Shown here: positions 22,986-34,020 of the stretch, one piece after another
How positions within the stretch are numbered: position 1 is the stretch's first letter
How the letters are laid out: each line of letters opens with the position of its first letter
Source of the DNA: Mytilinidion resinicola
Lineage: Eukaryota > Ascomycota > Dothideomycetes > Mytilinidiales > Mytilinidiaceae
Direction: 5' to 3'
NCBI RefSeq assembly: GCF_010093595.1
Contig: NW_022985453.1
Location: 308,479-372,478, forward strand
DNA: 64,000 nucleotides
Notes under the pieces: generated by a model
The model's input: the letters and a program-made list of their open reading frames with translations, nothing else
The model's database searches: none
What the model was told of the DNA's origin: nothing
Position numbers and translations under genes: made by a program

Positions 22986-24427
22986 AGTCAAATGATTCTA
23001 AACGTCCAATTTCCTGCTCAATTGGACTCAACTGCCACTAAGCTATCGATCATCTTTCTTTTGAAGTTCACAAATCAATTGGAACCAACTCTTAGCATGC
23101 CTCCAAGCCTGACTTCGCCGCTGCAGAACTAAAAACGGTTTCAATTTCGAGTTCGGCTGCTGACTTGATATCTACGCCACAAATCCAACTAGCTTTAGAT
23201 TCTACAGAAGTCATCAGTCAAATTACTTTCGCAATCTGCTGCTTCGTTGGACTCGACTGCCGCGACACCGTCAACAAAGCCTTTCTGCAGCCTCTGATAT
23301 TCATCCCGCTGCCGCTGCCAAACGCCTCAAAATGCACTTCCGGTTCCACCAATCTCTCTAGAGTTTACCGCCCGTTCAATGAGTCCGGATTCATACTTCT
23401 CCACAAAGAAATGCCAATTGCTCCGTATGCCGGATGGACAGCGATCCATGGATCGAGACGCTTGTAACCCGCTATCTCTTCATCTGCCAAGGTCCGATCT
23501 TGGAAACCTCAACCTTACCTTTGCTCGCTCAGTCCGGGGTTCCTCTTCAACTTGAATCACGTGACATTTATCTATGATTCCATTGCCATTGTCTAGGTCG
23601 CCGCTCATTGCATCGACTTTCAACCTAGTATCACCTTCTAAAGACTCCAGGCGCACAGAAGTAGATGCTACCTTGAACAGTATACACTTGAACAGTATAC
23701 ACTTCGTGCCGCGGCACGCCTACCAGCGCCAAGCTTGGTCACGCGATTTACAACTTTGCGTTCATTGGTCCATCTGCCCGGCTCACGTCTTCTTTACGTG
23801 GGCCCAAATATCTGAACCATGGAATCGTCCCACCACCGCCAGCGTCCTCAAGTCTCAAAATTCATACATCGGCGAACGATCTCCACATCAACTCGCTCAT
23901 CTCTCAGCCTTAGCAACTGCACAGTATTCCTAGTCGCTACAAAGGTTTTATTGGAAAACAGCTGCTCCGCGTCTCAAGTTTGCTGTAACTATGTCTACTG
24001 CAACGGTACGTTGGCCTTGTTTCGTCAACGATTTGACATGTCGAATACACGCTTTGAATTTTCTTCGCCTTTGTCGCTAATTGTAGATCTACAGGAGACT
24101 TCCGACACTGAAGGACGTGTTTCAAACTTCCTGCAAGTTGCTCTCAAAAGCGCCTATCGCCTCCTTCTGCGTCTCATAAGGCAAGAATCTCACTGTGAGC
24201 GACAAACCTTAATGCCGACAACTGTCCATTCATTTCGCATAATTCCGCCCGAGGAGTCAGGCAACCGACCGAATTTACAACTCCCATCTGACGCCCCCTC
24301 GCGCATTGCAAGACAGTCCTCCTAGGTCGAATCGTATGACAATTGGGAAGCCTCGGAGCAAGGAATATTCCGCTCTTTCAGCATAACCAGGTCTGGAGAG
24401 ACCAACGCGCAACAGGTCTCCCAGCTA
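22986..24427. other. Gene-free stretch before the first F-box paralogue
   Basis: No supported gene. It contains a small direct duplication (TTGAACAGTATACAC twice, about 23682-23716) and one CACGTG (about 23558). A weak duplication just upstream of and inside the next gene links about 24378-24420 with 24518-24560 (AGCATAACCA...CAACAGG). Confidence 0.4.
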
Positions 24428-25723
24428 ATGCCAACTGGTGTCGCTCCTCATGAGACGCATTCCGAAGCGTGCCGCGGACAAGAGGCCTCTGAGCAAAGAA
24501 ACGCCACATCTTCTAGCATAACCATGCCTAGGGACCCAAACGGTCAACAGGCTTGCAGTCAAGTACGAACTACTGTCGTTCATCGAGACATAAAATCAAC
24601 CCTGAATCACAAACAACAGGCGGCCGCTATCCACAACGCCACCCAAGTTCCTATTCATCAACTACCTTATGAGCTCCTCCTGATGATCTCTGTCTACCTG
24701 TCTCCCGTTGCCAACATGGCGATGCACCAAACGTGCCAAAGAATGATGGATGTTTTCACGTTACTCCCTGGAACCTTCCCTCTCAACGATTTCGACCCAG
24801 AGAGTTTGTGGCTGGAAAACACACAGAGTGCCCGTATTTGGTGCAGCGTGTGCGAGAGGCGGCACGCATTCAACCTCTTCTTCGCCTCGCAAAGAACACG
24901 TCCGCCCTTCGAACGCTGCTGCGTAAAAATGGACGAAGCGGTCAGGATTTGCGAACACCAATGGTGTACTTTCTCCGAGATCTCGGAGTCCAGGTATGGT
25001 GAAGTTGTTGGTCCGATCCGGTGCGAAGACGCTAGCCATTGCTTCACACACTGGCCAGATCATTGGCGCCCAACCCTCACACTCGATGGTCAAAAGGCCA
25101 AGATCACGTCTTACATCTCGATCATCACCCTTCCTAAGGGCGACGCCATCTCCGACCACGACCTGAAGACGGCATTGAAAACATCCACCGAGCCAGTTTG
25201 TGTGCACTTGAGCCTTTACGACCCCGTTATCTTCAACCTTGTCAGCAAGCTCATTCACGCAAGACATGCAGACCACCTCAAATGGTATCGTTCTGAAGAA
25301 ACCCCTTGTGTCCATGGCGGCTACGCTGAGATTGCGGCATGCAGTCAATGGCACGTATCGGAAGACGAAAGCGACTTCTTGGTATCTCAAGGCGCATGGA
25401 TCTCGGACTGGTGGGAAATGGACTGCCGCAAACAACTTGCGATATTGCTGCATGGTGGGGGCGAAGCCGAATGGACTACCCAGTGGGGCTGCCCTTGTAA
25501 CCTCAAGGTGTTTTTGCGTCGCCTGCCGGGCGCGGATGTTGAGGAGGTCATCATGGAAGTTTGTAGGGAGTGGACGCGTACGAGCATGGATCAGGATTGG
25601 TTGGAGACGATTGGGTACGGCCCCGGGGGTCTTACGGAAAGACCACGGAGCGGAGTGGATGGAATTGCCCCCTTCCCGTTTTCAGCAGAGCCGTGGCAAG
25701 TCCGCTGGGCTCGGACTTCCTAG
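24428..25723 (+). CDS. F-box-like protein with Cys-rich centre, paralogue 1
   Basis: A 431-aa, single-exon protein. Residues about 75-112 resemble an F-box (QLPYELLLMISVYLSP then HQTCQRMMDVF), which in fungi docks proteins to Skp1 of SCF ubiquitin ligases. A Cys-rich part follows: C139-x2-C142 (WCSVC), C164-C165, C175 and C180, a likely metal site by pattern only. The C-terminal half has regularly placed Trp residues (LKWYRSEE, ISDWWEMDC) and a conserved RRLPGADVEEVIMEV helix. Paralogue 2 lies 1.6 kb downstream and a broken third copy lies at 58.0-58.8 kb. The ATG at 24428 is the first in frame after upstream stops. The substrate is unknown. Confidence 0.72.
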   Translation: MPTGVAPHETHSEACRGQEASEQRNATSSSITMPRDPNGQQACSQVRTTVVHRDIKSTLNHKQQAAAIHNATQVPIHQLPYELLLMISVYLSPVANMAMHQTCQRMMDVFTLLPGTFPLNDFDPESLWLENTQSARIWCSVCERRHAFNLFFASQRTRPPFERCCVKMDEAVRICEHQWCTFSEISESRYGEVVGPIRCEDASHCFTHWPDHWRPTLTLDGQKAKITSYISIITLPKGDAISDHDLKTALKTSTEPVCVHLSLYDPVIFNLVSKLIHARHADHLKWYRSEETPCVHGGYAEIAACSQWHVSEDESDFLVSQGAWISDWWEMDCRKQLAILLHGGGEAEWTTQWGCPCNLKVFLRRLPGADVEEVIMEVCREWTRTSMDQDWLETIGYGPGGLTERPRSGVDGIAPFPFSAEPWQVRWARTS

Positions 25724-27346
25724 GAGCTGCGAGCGATTAGAGCCACTGGTATAGGGGTCTTAACATGGAGAACATCAATATCACAGTGCTCGGGCTCTGC
25801 TCTTGCTCGTGCGACGCTATTGCAAGAGGTACCCTAGCTAGCAGGTATTGGGGTAGTCAAAATGTAACCAGATTTTCAATGCATGAACCTTAACATCGCG
25901 TTCCGAGTCTCAGAAATCCATTGATGCCAAATGGATTATGGATGGATTCAGGTTCCCATCTTACTCATAGGATTGCTCCCTTCCCGTTTTCGGCAGAGGC
26001 GTGGCAAGTCTGCTGGATGTGAGACTAGACTGAATTAGAGTAGTGGTGGAATACTGAAGCTTTCCAGTCCATGATTATCAAACTGTAGGAGGGAGCGGTA
26101 CGGACGTGTATCACTCATGGAATAATGCTAGCAGCGTAGGGCTTCTCGCCTCAGGAATTACCAAGAGCAAATCAGTGGGTTCAAGTTCTTTCTTGATATA
26201 CCGTATGGGATGCAGTCTCTATTCCGGGCTAGATGTTCTGGCGATAACTATAACTTAAGTTGTTGGCTGCTTAGTCAGCCACAGGTCCGTGCGCTGCTGG
26301 ATCCTTATCTTGTCATCTCATACGCCAATACACACTACAATCAACTCCCACCTAAGCTCGCTGCATTCTGGCGCCCTGACGAGAGGCAGTGTTCAAATTC
26401 GCACCGGTCGAGATCGAAAAGCCTCACGGTCAACAGCAGTCGTATAGAATACCCGTCAGAAGTGAGAGATTTCTCACCTTCATAGAATACCGGAGTGCCG
26501 ACCGACCATCCTGCTCAGCCCGCAGAGCCTCCATCTCACGGAGTCTCTCACGCATCCAACGGTGATCAGCAACCTGAGGAAGACCATTGGTCAACGGTCG
26601 ACAGTCGAGAGCTTTCTCGACATAGTCACCAAAGAACGATCAGACGAATTTGCCACTGTTGCAATACTGGCAGCCAATAATGTCCTACTGGCTAATCCCG
26701 ATTTCAACGCTCGAACCACGGCTTTCTCCATCACGGTCCACGGTTCGGCCAAGGCATACATCCTGACCATTTCCCACGTCGAAATTCGCTCCCAGACTTT
26801 GCACTCTTACTCTCTTCAAGACTCATCTGTTAGCTGATACGCCCAATTTTCTGGTGAGCAGTCTCTTTCCTCATCGTGTTGGTTTGCAAACTTACTGTAT
26901 CAGCACTGCTCTCAGCGGTAGATTCAACCAGTCTCCTGTTCTTGCTTGAAGACAACTTATAGGCGCCACGTCTAGCGAAATGGTACGTTGACCTATGATT
27001 CCCTATCATTATACAGTCACAGACCACATGCAAAAGTCTATGCACACATCTTTGCCAGCAATTGGGGTGCCCCCAGGGGGTTTCATGAAGTCAGGTGCAA
27101 TGTGAAGCCTCATGCAGCGAAACCTGAGCTACATTTGGGCTAGGCAGCTTCCCAGTAACGGGGCCGCTCATCAAAGCGGTGTCTAGCTTCCAAAGTAGCA
27201 CTTGGTCAGTGGTGTATCCGTGTACCCAGTCATTTGATTTAGTACCATACGCTCGCTTTAGCTATGGGTGTCGCTTATTAGTCTTTACACTAATTCCATA
27301 GCAACAGGATTTTCTCGATGCTCAGGGAAAGACAAGATCCAACTTC
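25724..27346. other. Intergenic with duplicated gene tail
   Basis: 25793-25945 matches the 3' flank of paralogue 2 (28763-28876). 25970-26017 repeats the 3' end of paralogue 1 (25661-25709). At 26562-26837 a coding-looking plus frame starting with GTG is of unknown origin. No intact gene was seen. Confidence 0.5.
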
Positions 27347-28732
27347 TTGAAACGAATCTCAGCAAAGGTTCGCCGCCCTTGCCTTCGCCTTGCAAGGCCA
27401 GACACATACCTGGAACAAGGAGAATCAAACGCCGGTTTACCCGACATCGTCAGCCTGGGCACCCTAAAGAAACAATCAGCATGCCCTCCAAACCCAAGTC
27501 TACCTCAACTTATACCAAAGCCATCACGCTGCTCCAAGCGACAAGAAGCCGCACTCCACAACGCCAAAGCCCCACTCCTTCGACTCCCCGACGAGCTTCT
27601 AGTCATGATCGGCACCCACATTTCACCCATTTCTAAGCTCCTACTCCATCAAACATGCCAGAAAGCCTTTGACATCTTTACGCCCTCTCCCGGGGTCTTC
27701 CCCCTCAATGAATTTGACCCGGAAATCGCACTGCTAGAAATGGCTCATCTTCCTACTTCAATAACAGACACTCCGCCACCGAACGCCCGCCCCGGTATCC
27801 GCATCTGGTGCAGTGAATGCCAAACACGCCACGCCGACTCGTTCTTCTCTGCCTCCGAACGGGCGCTACCTCCCCCAACACGAGGATGTGCTGGCACACG
27901 AGACCGACTTAGGCTATGCGCGCACCATAGCTTTACGCTTGCGGAAATAACGGCAAAGATGCACAACGGCTCCGTGGACTTCAAGTGCAGCGATACTAGT
28001 CACCAAGTCCCACATTGGCCGTGGGGATTGCTAAGGCGGCCGCATATCAACGGTCCAGGCTCTCGTCGCATCAATTCAGAAGGTTACGTGTCCGTTCGAT
28101 CTGCGTTCTCGATTATGACTGTATCGAGGAAGGCCGCCGTTCAGATATCCGAGTTGCAGAGAGAGCTAGAGACATCTAGAGAGACGATTTGCCCGCACCT
28201 GGACGTTCGCGATCCGGTGATCGCAAACTTTATCAGCAAGTTAGTTGCAGCGAGACAAGATGGTTCGCTGACGTGGCACCGGAGAGAGGAGTTTGCCTGC
28301 TCGCACGATGCTTTCCTCTCGGATGCGTGCGTCAGGTGGCACCGCCGGAGAGATTCGGTGGATTTCATAGCTGCGCAGGGGGCTTGGAGGTCGGACTCGT
28401 GGGAGATGAATTGCTGCTTGACCGACTTCCTGGAGGTGGATGGTAAGCGAAGTTTCCACACAGTCTGTGGCTGTACGTCGCTTCTTGAGGTGTATATGCG
28501 TCGGTTGCCAGGGGCGGATGCGGAGGAAATAATCATGGAGGTGGTGAGGCTTGCGAAGCTTGACGCGACGAGTCGGGAATGGTTGGCGGCGATTGGGCAT
28601 GAGTGGCCAGCGGACCATCCTGTGAGACGACTTAGGCCAAGGGATGGGTGGGATGGGATCATTACTACACCTGCTGCGAAAGCGTGGGTTCACCGAGAAG
28701 ACGGCGAGCGACCAGAAAGTAGTAGGCCGTAA
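27347..28732 (+). CDS. F-box-like protein with Cys-rich centre, paralogue 2 (start unclear)
   Basis: Homologous to paralogue 1 over nearly its whole length. The F-box-like segment (RLPDELLVMIGTHISP then HQTCQKAFDIF) is followed by WCSECQTRH, GC and RLCAHHSF forming the Cys/His pattern, then CPHLDVRDPVI, WEMNCC and RRLPGADAEEIIMEV. The frame runs from an in-frame TAG at 27299-27301 to the stop at 28730, but contains no ATG before the one inside the F-box. The coordinate given is a TTG. Its N-terminus (LKRISAKVRR) resembles the ATG-initiated start of the third copy (MLRRVFQRL). Either an upstream exon supplies the ATG (an acceptor-like CACTAATTCCATAG ends at 27301) or the start codon has been lost. 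Confidence 0.65.
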   Translation: MKRISAKVRRPCLRLARPDTYLEQGESNAGLPDIVSLGTLKKQSACPPNPSLPQLIPKPSRCSKRQEAALHNAKAPLLRLPDELLVMIGTHISPISKLLLHQTCQKAFDIFTPSPGVFPLNEFDPEIALLEMAHLPTSITDTPPPNARPGIRIWCSECQTRHADSFFSASERALPPPTRGCAGTRDRLRLCAHHSFTLAEITAKMHNGSVDFKCSDTSHQVPHWPWGLLRRPHINGPGSRRINSEGYVSVRSAFSIMTVSRKAAVQISELQRELETSRETICPHLDVRDPVIANFISKLVAARQDGSLTWHRREEFACSHDAFLSDACVRWHRRRDSVDFIAAQGAWRSDSWEMNCCLTDFLEVDGKRSFHTVCGCTSLLEVYMRRLPGADAEEIIMEVVRLAKLDATSREWLAAIGHEWPADHPVRRLRPRDGWDGIITTPAAKAWVHREDGERPESSRP

Positions 28733-29993
28733 AGCTGGGCACACGGATCTCACACTCCTTAGGCTCTGCTCTTGCTCGCTTGCCACTGCGAGAGGTACCC
28801 CAGCTAGCCGGTCTCAATGTATGAACCTCGACATTTTATCTAGAGTCTCAGAAATCCGTTAAGTGCAAATGGATGCGGTCCGGTTTCTATCTTGCTCAAT
28901 TAACACCATTGTAAGGAGTACTCCAGCTACCGAGTTTCTAGTCAGCCAAAAGCCAAAAGGTAGACTAATCTCCACTACGTCAACTTTGACATCGTATTTC
29001 GATTTCAATAGCCTATAGAGGTACCATAAGCAGTGGGAAGTCGATATACCTGGGCTTTTGGCAAGAGAATGTATACAGCGACTGGCTTTGGGGCTTCAAC
29101 GTGGTTAGTAGTCGTTTAGCATGATGCTCGACCAATATTGTTCACGAAATCTAGATATCGTGGACTTGTTTCGAATGCATCGGTTCACAGCGCGTGAGTA
29201 AAGCTGATTGCACGTGCACCAAATCCTCTTTCTCTCCTGCCTTTTAAAACTCTCTCTCAACTCCCCACTTGATATTTCCTCTTCCTAAGCGATGTCCTTT
29301 GAGCTCTCGAATTGATCACAGAGCTCGACCAAGGTCGATACGATCAACTGCCGAGGATGGGTGTGGACTATGAAAAAACCTTGTTGCCATCGACAAATGG
29401 GGTAGTCGGGCGTCGGTGGCAAATCTGGAAGAAGAACAACCTACGGAAAAAATGAAGCAGGCGTAGATGACGATGCTAACCTCTATCTCGCTCAGTAGAT
29501 ACTCATCACCACCGTTCTCGGGCTAACGCTGCATCTTCATGTACCTCCAATGCTCCAGACTCACTCCCACTCGCATGCGGCGATGATGCTCGCGTTGTCG
29601 ATCCACAGTCATGAGGAATTGCTCTGCTCTAGTTCAAACACTCCATGCTGTGGCTTTCCAATGATAGTTTGAACGCCAATGCGAAAATCGTATCAAACTC
29701 TCTCTGGAGAACAGCAACTACTCTCCGAAGACTGGCTTTTCTACTCCTTGCGTGTCAGTGGAAGAGGTCGCTATAGTTGCACGTGCATACCACGTGATAT
29801 ACCCATTCGGTCTGAGAGCCCCGCTGCGGATGCCGCACGGACCACAGCCGCTGCGGCTCCCCCTTGTTCATCACATGCAAGCCGTCATCGCTCCTCGCAG
29901 CTCTGTGCACGTTTACCGTCGCTACAAAGGTAGCCTCGTCCGACTCTCTTGCAGCGCCTTCTTCCTTCTTCCGCGTCTTTCACTGCTATCGCG
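28733..29993. other. Intergenic before the SRPK-like kinase
   Basis: 28763-28876 is the duplicated 3' flank shared with paralogue 1. No gene was seen in the rest. The kinase promoter should lie in the last few hundred bases. Confidence 0.5.
29780..29796. promoter_or_regulatory. Paired CACGTG sites upstream of the kinase
   Basis: CACGTG occurs at 29780-29785 and 29791-29796, one helical turn apart, about 200 bp before the kinase ATG. A further copy lies at 29211-29216. CACGTG is the E-box bound by bHLH factors. Use here is inference. Confidence 0.4.
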
Positions 29994-31431
29994 ATGCCTT
30001 CTCCTCCCGCAACGCCCCCCGTCGAGCTCCCTCCAGGTCGCCAGTCTTGGAGATTCAAAACAACGGGTGCCTGTTGCGAGTGGGTGGAGCTCTATCGGCC
30101 TGGGGGCTTTCACCCAGTCGCTCTCGGAGACTCGTTCTGTGCCGGCAAGTACACGGTAATCCGGAAGCTCGGAGACGGTTCGTTCTCGACTGTATGGCTA
30201 GCCGTCAGCACGGGGTACGTTTATTCTTCTCCCTATCCCTACTTCTCTTTGTTCATGTGTGCTACTTGCATTTCGCGTTCTATAGTTGATAGGAACTGCC
30301 GCCATAGCACACCGCGGTATGTCGCTCTTAAAATCATGGTTGCCAAAGCCTCCACTACGCATACGGAGCTCAGTATTCTCAACCATCTCTCGAAAGCGGC
30401 TCCCGGACACCCCAACGCCCAACACGTCACTGTACTGCTGGACATCTTTTGGCATCAGGGCCCTAATGGCAAGCATCAGTGCTTGGTGTTCGAGCCTATG
30501 GGCGCAACAGCTGCTTCACTAGTGGAAAAACTGCCAGAGAATAAACCAGCTATGTTTGGAAAGCCGCAGAGGTATCCTAAATGGATGGCTAAAAAGATAC
30601 TTCTCCATGCACTGCGCGGCCTTGCCTTCCTGCATGAAAATAGCGTAGTACACGGTGACGTCCAACCAGGCAATCTACTCTTCGCTATAAACGACATCAA
30701 GTCTGCAAAAGAAGGCAAGCTAAAGCAGGACGAGGCCACCGCGATACCCGTATACAGGGTCGATAGGAAGGACGATAGATGGGCGCCGAAGAATCTCTAT
30801 CTCAAACAGCCGCTCTACGATTACGTGGATAGCGGTCCAAAGCTTCGCGTGAAGCTGTCGGATCTAGGGGCAGGTAAGTTGCTCTTGAACCCACATAGAT
30901 ATATTGTGTTCTGACGGCATGCCCACAGCTTTCTGGTTAGCTAACCCGCCAAGCAACACGATGACCCCTATCAGCCTCCGTGCTCCAGAGCTAATTCTAC
31001 ACCAGCCGTTTGGTTGCGGCATCGACATGTGGAGCTTTGGATGCCTAGTATTTGAGATTCTAACGGGCAGGTCGCTATTCGCGGTTATGATGCTCGGAAA
31101 AGACCAGGAAGAGCAAGATGATGCGGACGATGACCATCTTACCCAGCTTAACGACATTATTCAGCCACTGCCCGACCCTATCATGACGGCTTGGCCGCGC
31201 GCTAGCAAGTGGTATGGGCCAAACCGCCAGCCCCTAGCGCCCTACAGCGAAGGGGAACCTCCTTACATACACGATTCTCTTCAAGTACTGTTTCTAAAAA
31301 ATAAGCCGGACGAAATTAATGATAAGGAGTCGGCAGTCCTGTGCTCCCTAATGAAGCAGATTTTGCAATATGGCCCGGCGAAGCGGCCTTCGGCGGTGGA
31401 TCTACTTAAGCATCCGTGGTTCTCGGAATAG
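29994..31431 (+). CDS. SRPK-type serine/threonine protein kinase
   Basis: Three exons (29994-30214, 30293-30873, 30929-31431) give 434 aa. Kinase motifs in order: glycine loop LGDGSFSTVWLA, lysine strand VALKIM, catalytic loop HGDVQPGNLLF (HRD replaced by HGD, with Asp and Asn kept), DLG instead of DFG, APELIL and DMWSFGCLVFE. The spacer between catalytic loop and DLG is long, and the N-terminal YRPGGFHPV(A)LGD block is typical of SRPK/Sky1 kinases, which phosphorylate Arg/Ser-rich splicing and RNA-export proteins. Intron 1 (78 bp, donor GTACGT) is a multiple of three and leaves the frame open, but removing it restores the kinase fold. Intron 2 (55 bp) has GTAAGT...CACAG. It looks like a diverged accessory SRPK rather than the housekeeping Sky1. 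Confidence 0.88.
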
Positions 31432-32000
31432 AAGCGCACTGCCTATAAGAGCGGATCTAAATTACTGACCATACCGTACAACCCTATCCCAGCATCATCA
31501 ACCCAGCAGCATGGATGTGTGGGGTCAGCCGCATCCACAGTACTCTAAATTTCGAGCCGCTGTCGTGCAGTCTCTCTCTACGTTTGATCAACTAGGACAA
31601 TGAGAGGTATTAACATTGCGGATCATGAGTCTGCCATTCCGTTCTCACCAACATAAAGTTCAAATGGCGACAAGCTAGCTGCTTCGGAGAGTGAGTGCAA
31701 CCAAGTACCCGTAGAACATAGTAACCATCAGCACTTTATACGGCTAGTAAATCGTGGTTTGGTCCCTGCGCAAGTTTACGGGACGCAAAGGCGGGACTCA
31801 AAAAACCTTTCACCTTGTTTCAACTCGAAATTCTTACGAGGCCAAGAGATATATGAACCAGGTGTTCCTCGGATTCTTTTTCATCCAGCGACCTAATTGT
31901 ACACTATCTTTCGGTTTCGTTGCCGTTCTTGTTTCTTTTACCACTTGTTACGTTCATTGGAACTAATCCCTGTCGCCTCTTGTGACCTCTCAAGATCGCG
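31432..32000. other. Intergenic, kinase to SGNH relic
   Basis: Nothing recognisable. It probably holds the kinase 3' UTR and the decayed promoter of the hydrolase relic. Confidence 0.4.
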
Positions 32001-34020
32001 ATTCTCAGCAAGGCCTCTCTCGTCCTCCCTTTCATTGCTTCTACTTTAGCCGTCCCCTTATTTGCCCGACAAGACGATGGGGGCGTAAACCAGACAGACG
32101 TCAACGTCATCTGGCCGATTTCCTACATTGCGCTCGGTGACTCTTTCGCCGCAGGCATCGGAGCCGGCCACTACACAAACGCCTCCAACACCCAAGTCAA
32201 ACAGTGCAAACGCGTCGACGGCTCCTATTCCTCTCAGGTCAAGTCCCTACTCACCCAAGTCGAAGTCAAGAACTTCCAGTTCGAAGCCTGCTCCGGCAAC
32301 GTCCTCGAAGACATCGACAACCAGATCCAAGACCTCGAAAAAGCAAAAGCGCAAGCCATCACCCTCTCCATCAGCGGCAACGACTTCAACTTCGGCGGCG
32401 TCGTCGAGAAGTGCATCTACAACATCGCCTTCCTCGACAAGACCAAAGACGCCGAGGGCCAAACCGCCCTCCAGCGCTCCTCCAACCTGATCAACGGCGA
32501 TGGCGTATGGGCGAAGTACACCGAGAAAGTCAACAACGTCCTCGACAAAGTCGCGATCAAGGACCAGCTCGGCTACTCGTGGTCCACCCTCGTCATCACC
32601 GGCTACGCGCGATTCTTCGGCACCCCGCCGACGGCGACACTTGCTCCAAGACCCGCATCCCATCCGCGGCACCGCAGTACCGGTATACGGCAACCTGCTC
32701 CACACGGGCGTCCGCTCCAAGATGAACGGGCTGGTCATCGCCGTCAACCAGAAGATCCAGCAGAAGATCCTGCCCCTCAACACCGACAAGATCCGCTTCG
32801 TGGACATCGACCCGCCGTTCGAATCGCACCCCTTCTGCGAGCCGGACCGCACGAGCGACCCCGCGGGTGGCAACGACAACAACATACGGGTCATCTCGTT
32901 CGACACGACGCTGAGCGAGAGCGAGTTCGCGCCCAACGACAGCGCGGAGGACCAGATGTGGGTGGCGTAGAACAAGGGGTTCGAGAGCCAGTTTGGCGCC
33001 AGCGATCCGGATTCCGCCCAGGCGAGCTGCGCATTGCGGTCAACTTCCATCCGAAGACACAGGGGCATTCGAACACGGCGCTGGCGGTGCAGGCGGCGGT
33101 GGAGCAGTGGGGGAAGGACCACGAGCATAACCCCTCGGCGCCGCAGATGCAGTGCGAGGCGACGGATGCGGGGAGCATCCCGCAGGGGATTGTGATTCCG
33201 GCGCTGGTCGGAGATGCGGAGGTCGTGAATCCTAATGAGCTTTTGGCGAAGCTTCGAGCAGGTGTGTGCCTGAATATCTGGTGAGGGTAGTTGGGAAAGA
33301 TAGGGGTTGCTAACACGTTTTGCCACAGTCCTCTGCGCTAACGACTGCAAAATCCCTGAGGACATCTAGGCCTAAGCCGGCGCTGTCGTAACCGGCAGCG
33401 GCGGCCGCTGCGAGATCTTCATCGCTGTCCAAGGAGGCAGCGAGGCGTATATGGAGCGCGACCGCTCCATCTCCGGCAATGACCAGACGCAGCATTGCTG
33501 GGACACGGCCTAGAAGGGTAAGCCAGCCACCCTCACCCCAATTGTCCCACTACCCCAGCTAACCAACCTAGTCGCAGTCCTAACTAGCTGCGTAAACAAC
33601 AGCGCTAAAGAGGGCTGGCAAGTCGGCGTCCCCCCCTCCCTGCTTTCTACCAAGCCGGCTTCCGCCAGCTCAACGCGGGCATCCACGACACCATCGACTC
33701 CGACTTCGCGCTCGAAAAGGACCTATCTGGCTTCCAGTCTGTGTGCGGGGACGGCAAGGGCAACTGCACGAGCAGCGACTGCGTGGGGGAGTGGTGGATT
33801 TGCCCGACTGGCTCCCTGCCCTGCTAGGGTGCTATTGCGGGTATGGGTCGAAGGTTAGCCAGCTGGCGCAGCCGAAGGCGAATTTGAAGTGCAACCCTGA
33901 CTGCTGCTTGACCGGGCCGAACAATAATGCGTGGTGGACGGCGGATTGGTGCGCGGCGAACTGTGGGGGGGTTGGCGAATCAGTATTGCTAGGTTTTGTC
34001 GTGGGGAAGTTGGAGGGAGG
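32001..34020 (+). pseudogene. Broken secreted SGNH (GDSL-type) hydrolase
   Basis: From 32001 the frame reads a signal-peptide-like ILSKASLVLPFIASTLAVP, then IALGDSFAAGIGAGHYTN (block I with the catalytic Ser), a GNDF block, and, in another frame at about 33030-33060, FHPKTQGH with the catalytic His. There is no ATG: an in-frame TGA lies a few codons upstream. Frameshifts occur near 32625, 32680 and 33025. Stops lie at 32968-32970, 33367-33369, 33373-33375 and 33511-33513, all TAG or TAA. A likely intron begins at about 33261 and ends CCACAG near 33329. A Cys-rich C-terminal region of unknown role (DCCLTGPNNNAWW) continues to about 34020. Intact relatives are secreted esterases or lipases. This copy cannot make a full protein. 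Confidence 0.82.

Noticed and set aside
22730..23031. Minus-strand Arg/Glu-rich repeat frames
   Set aside because: Antisense readings of the 18-bp minisatellite.
32128..33365. Long frames of up to 372 codons over the hydrolase relic
   Set aside because: Out-of-frame readings of the decayed SGNH gene, which is the only reading with catalytic motifs.
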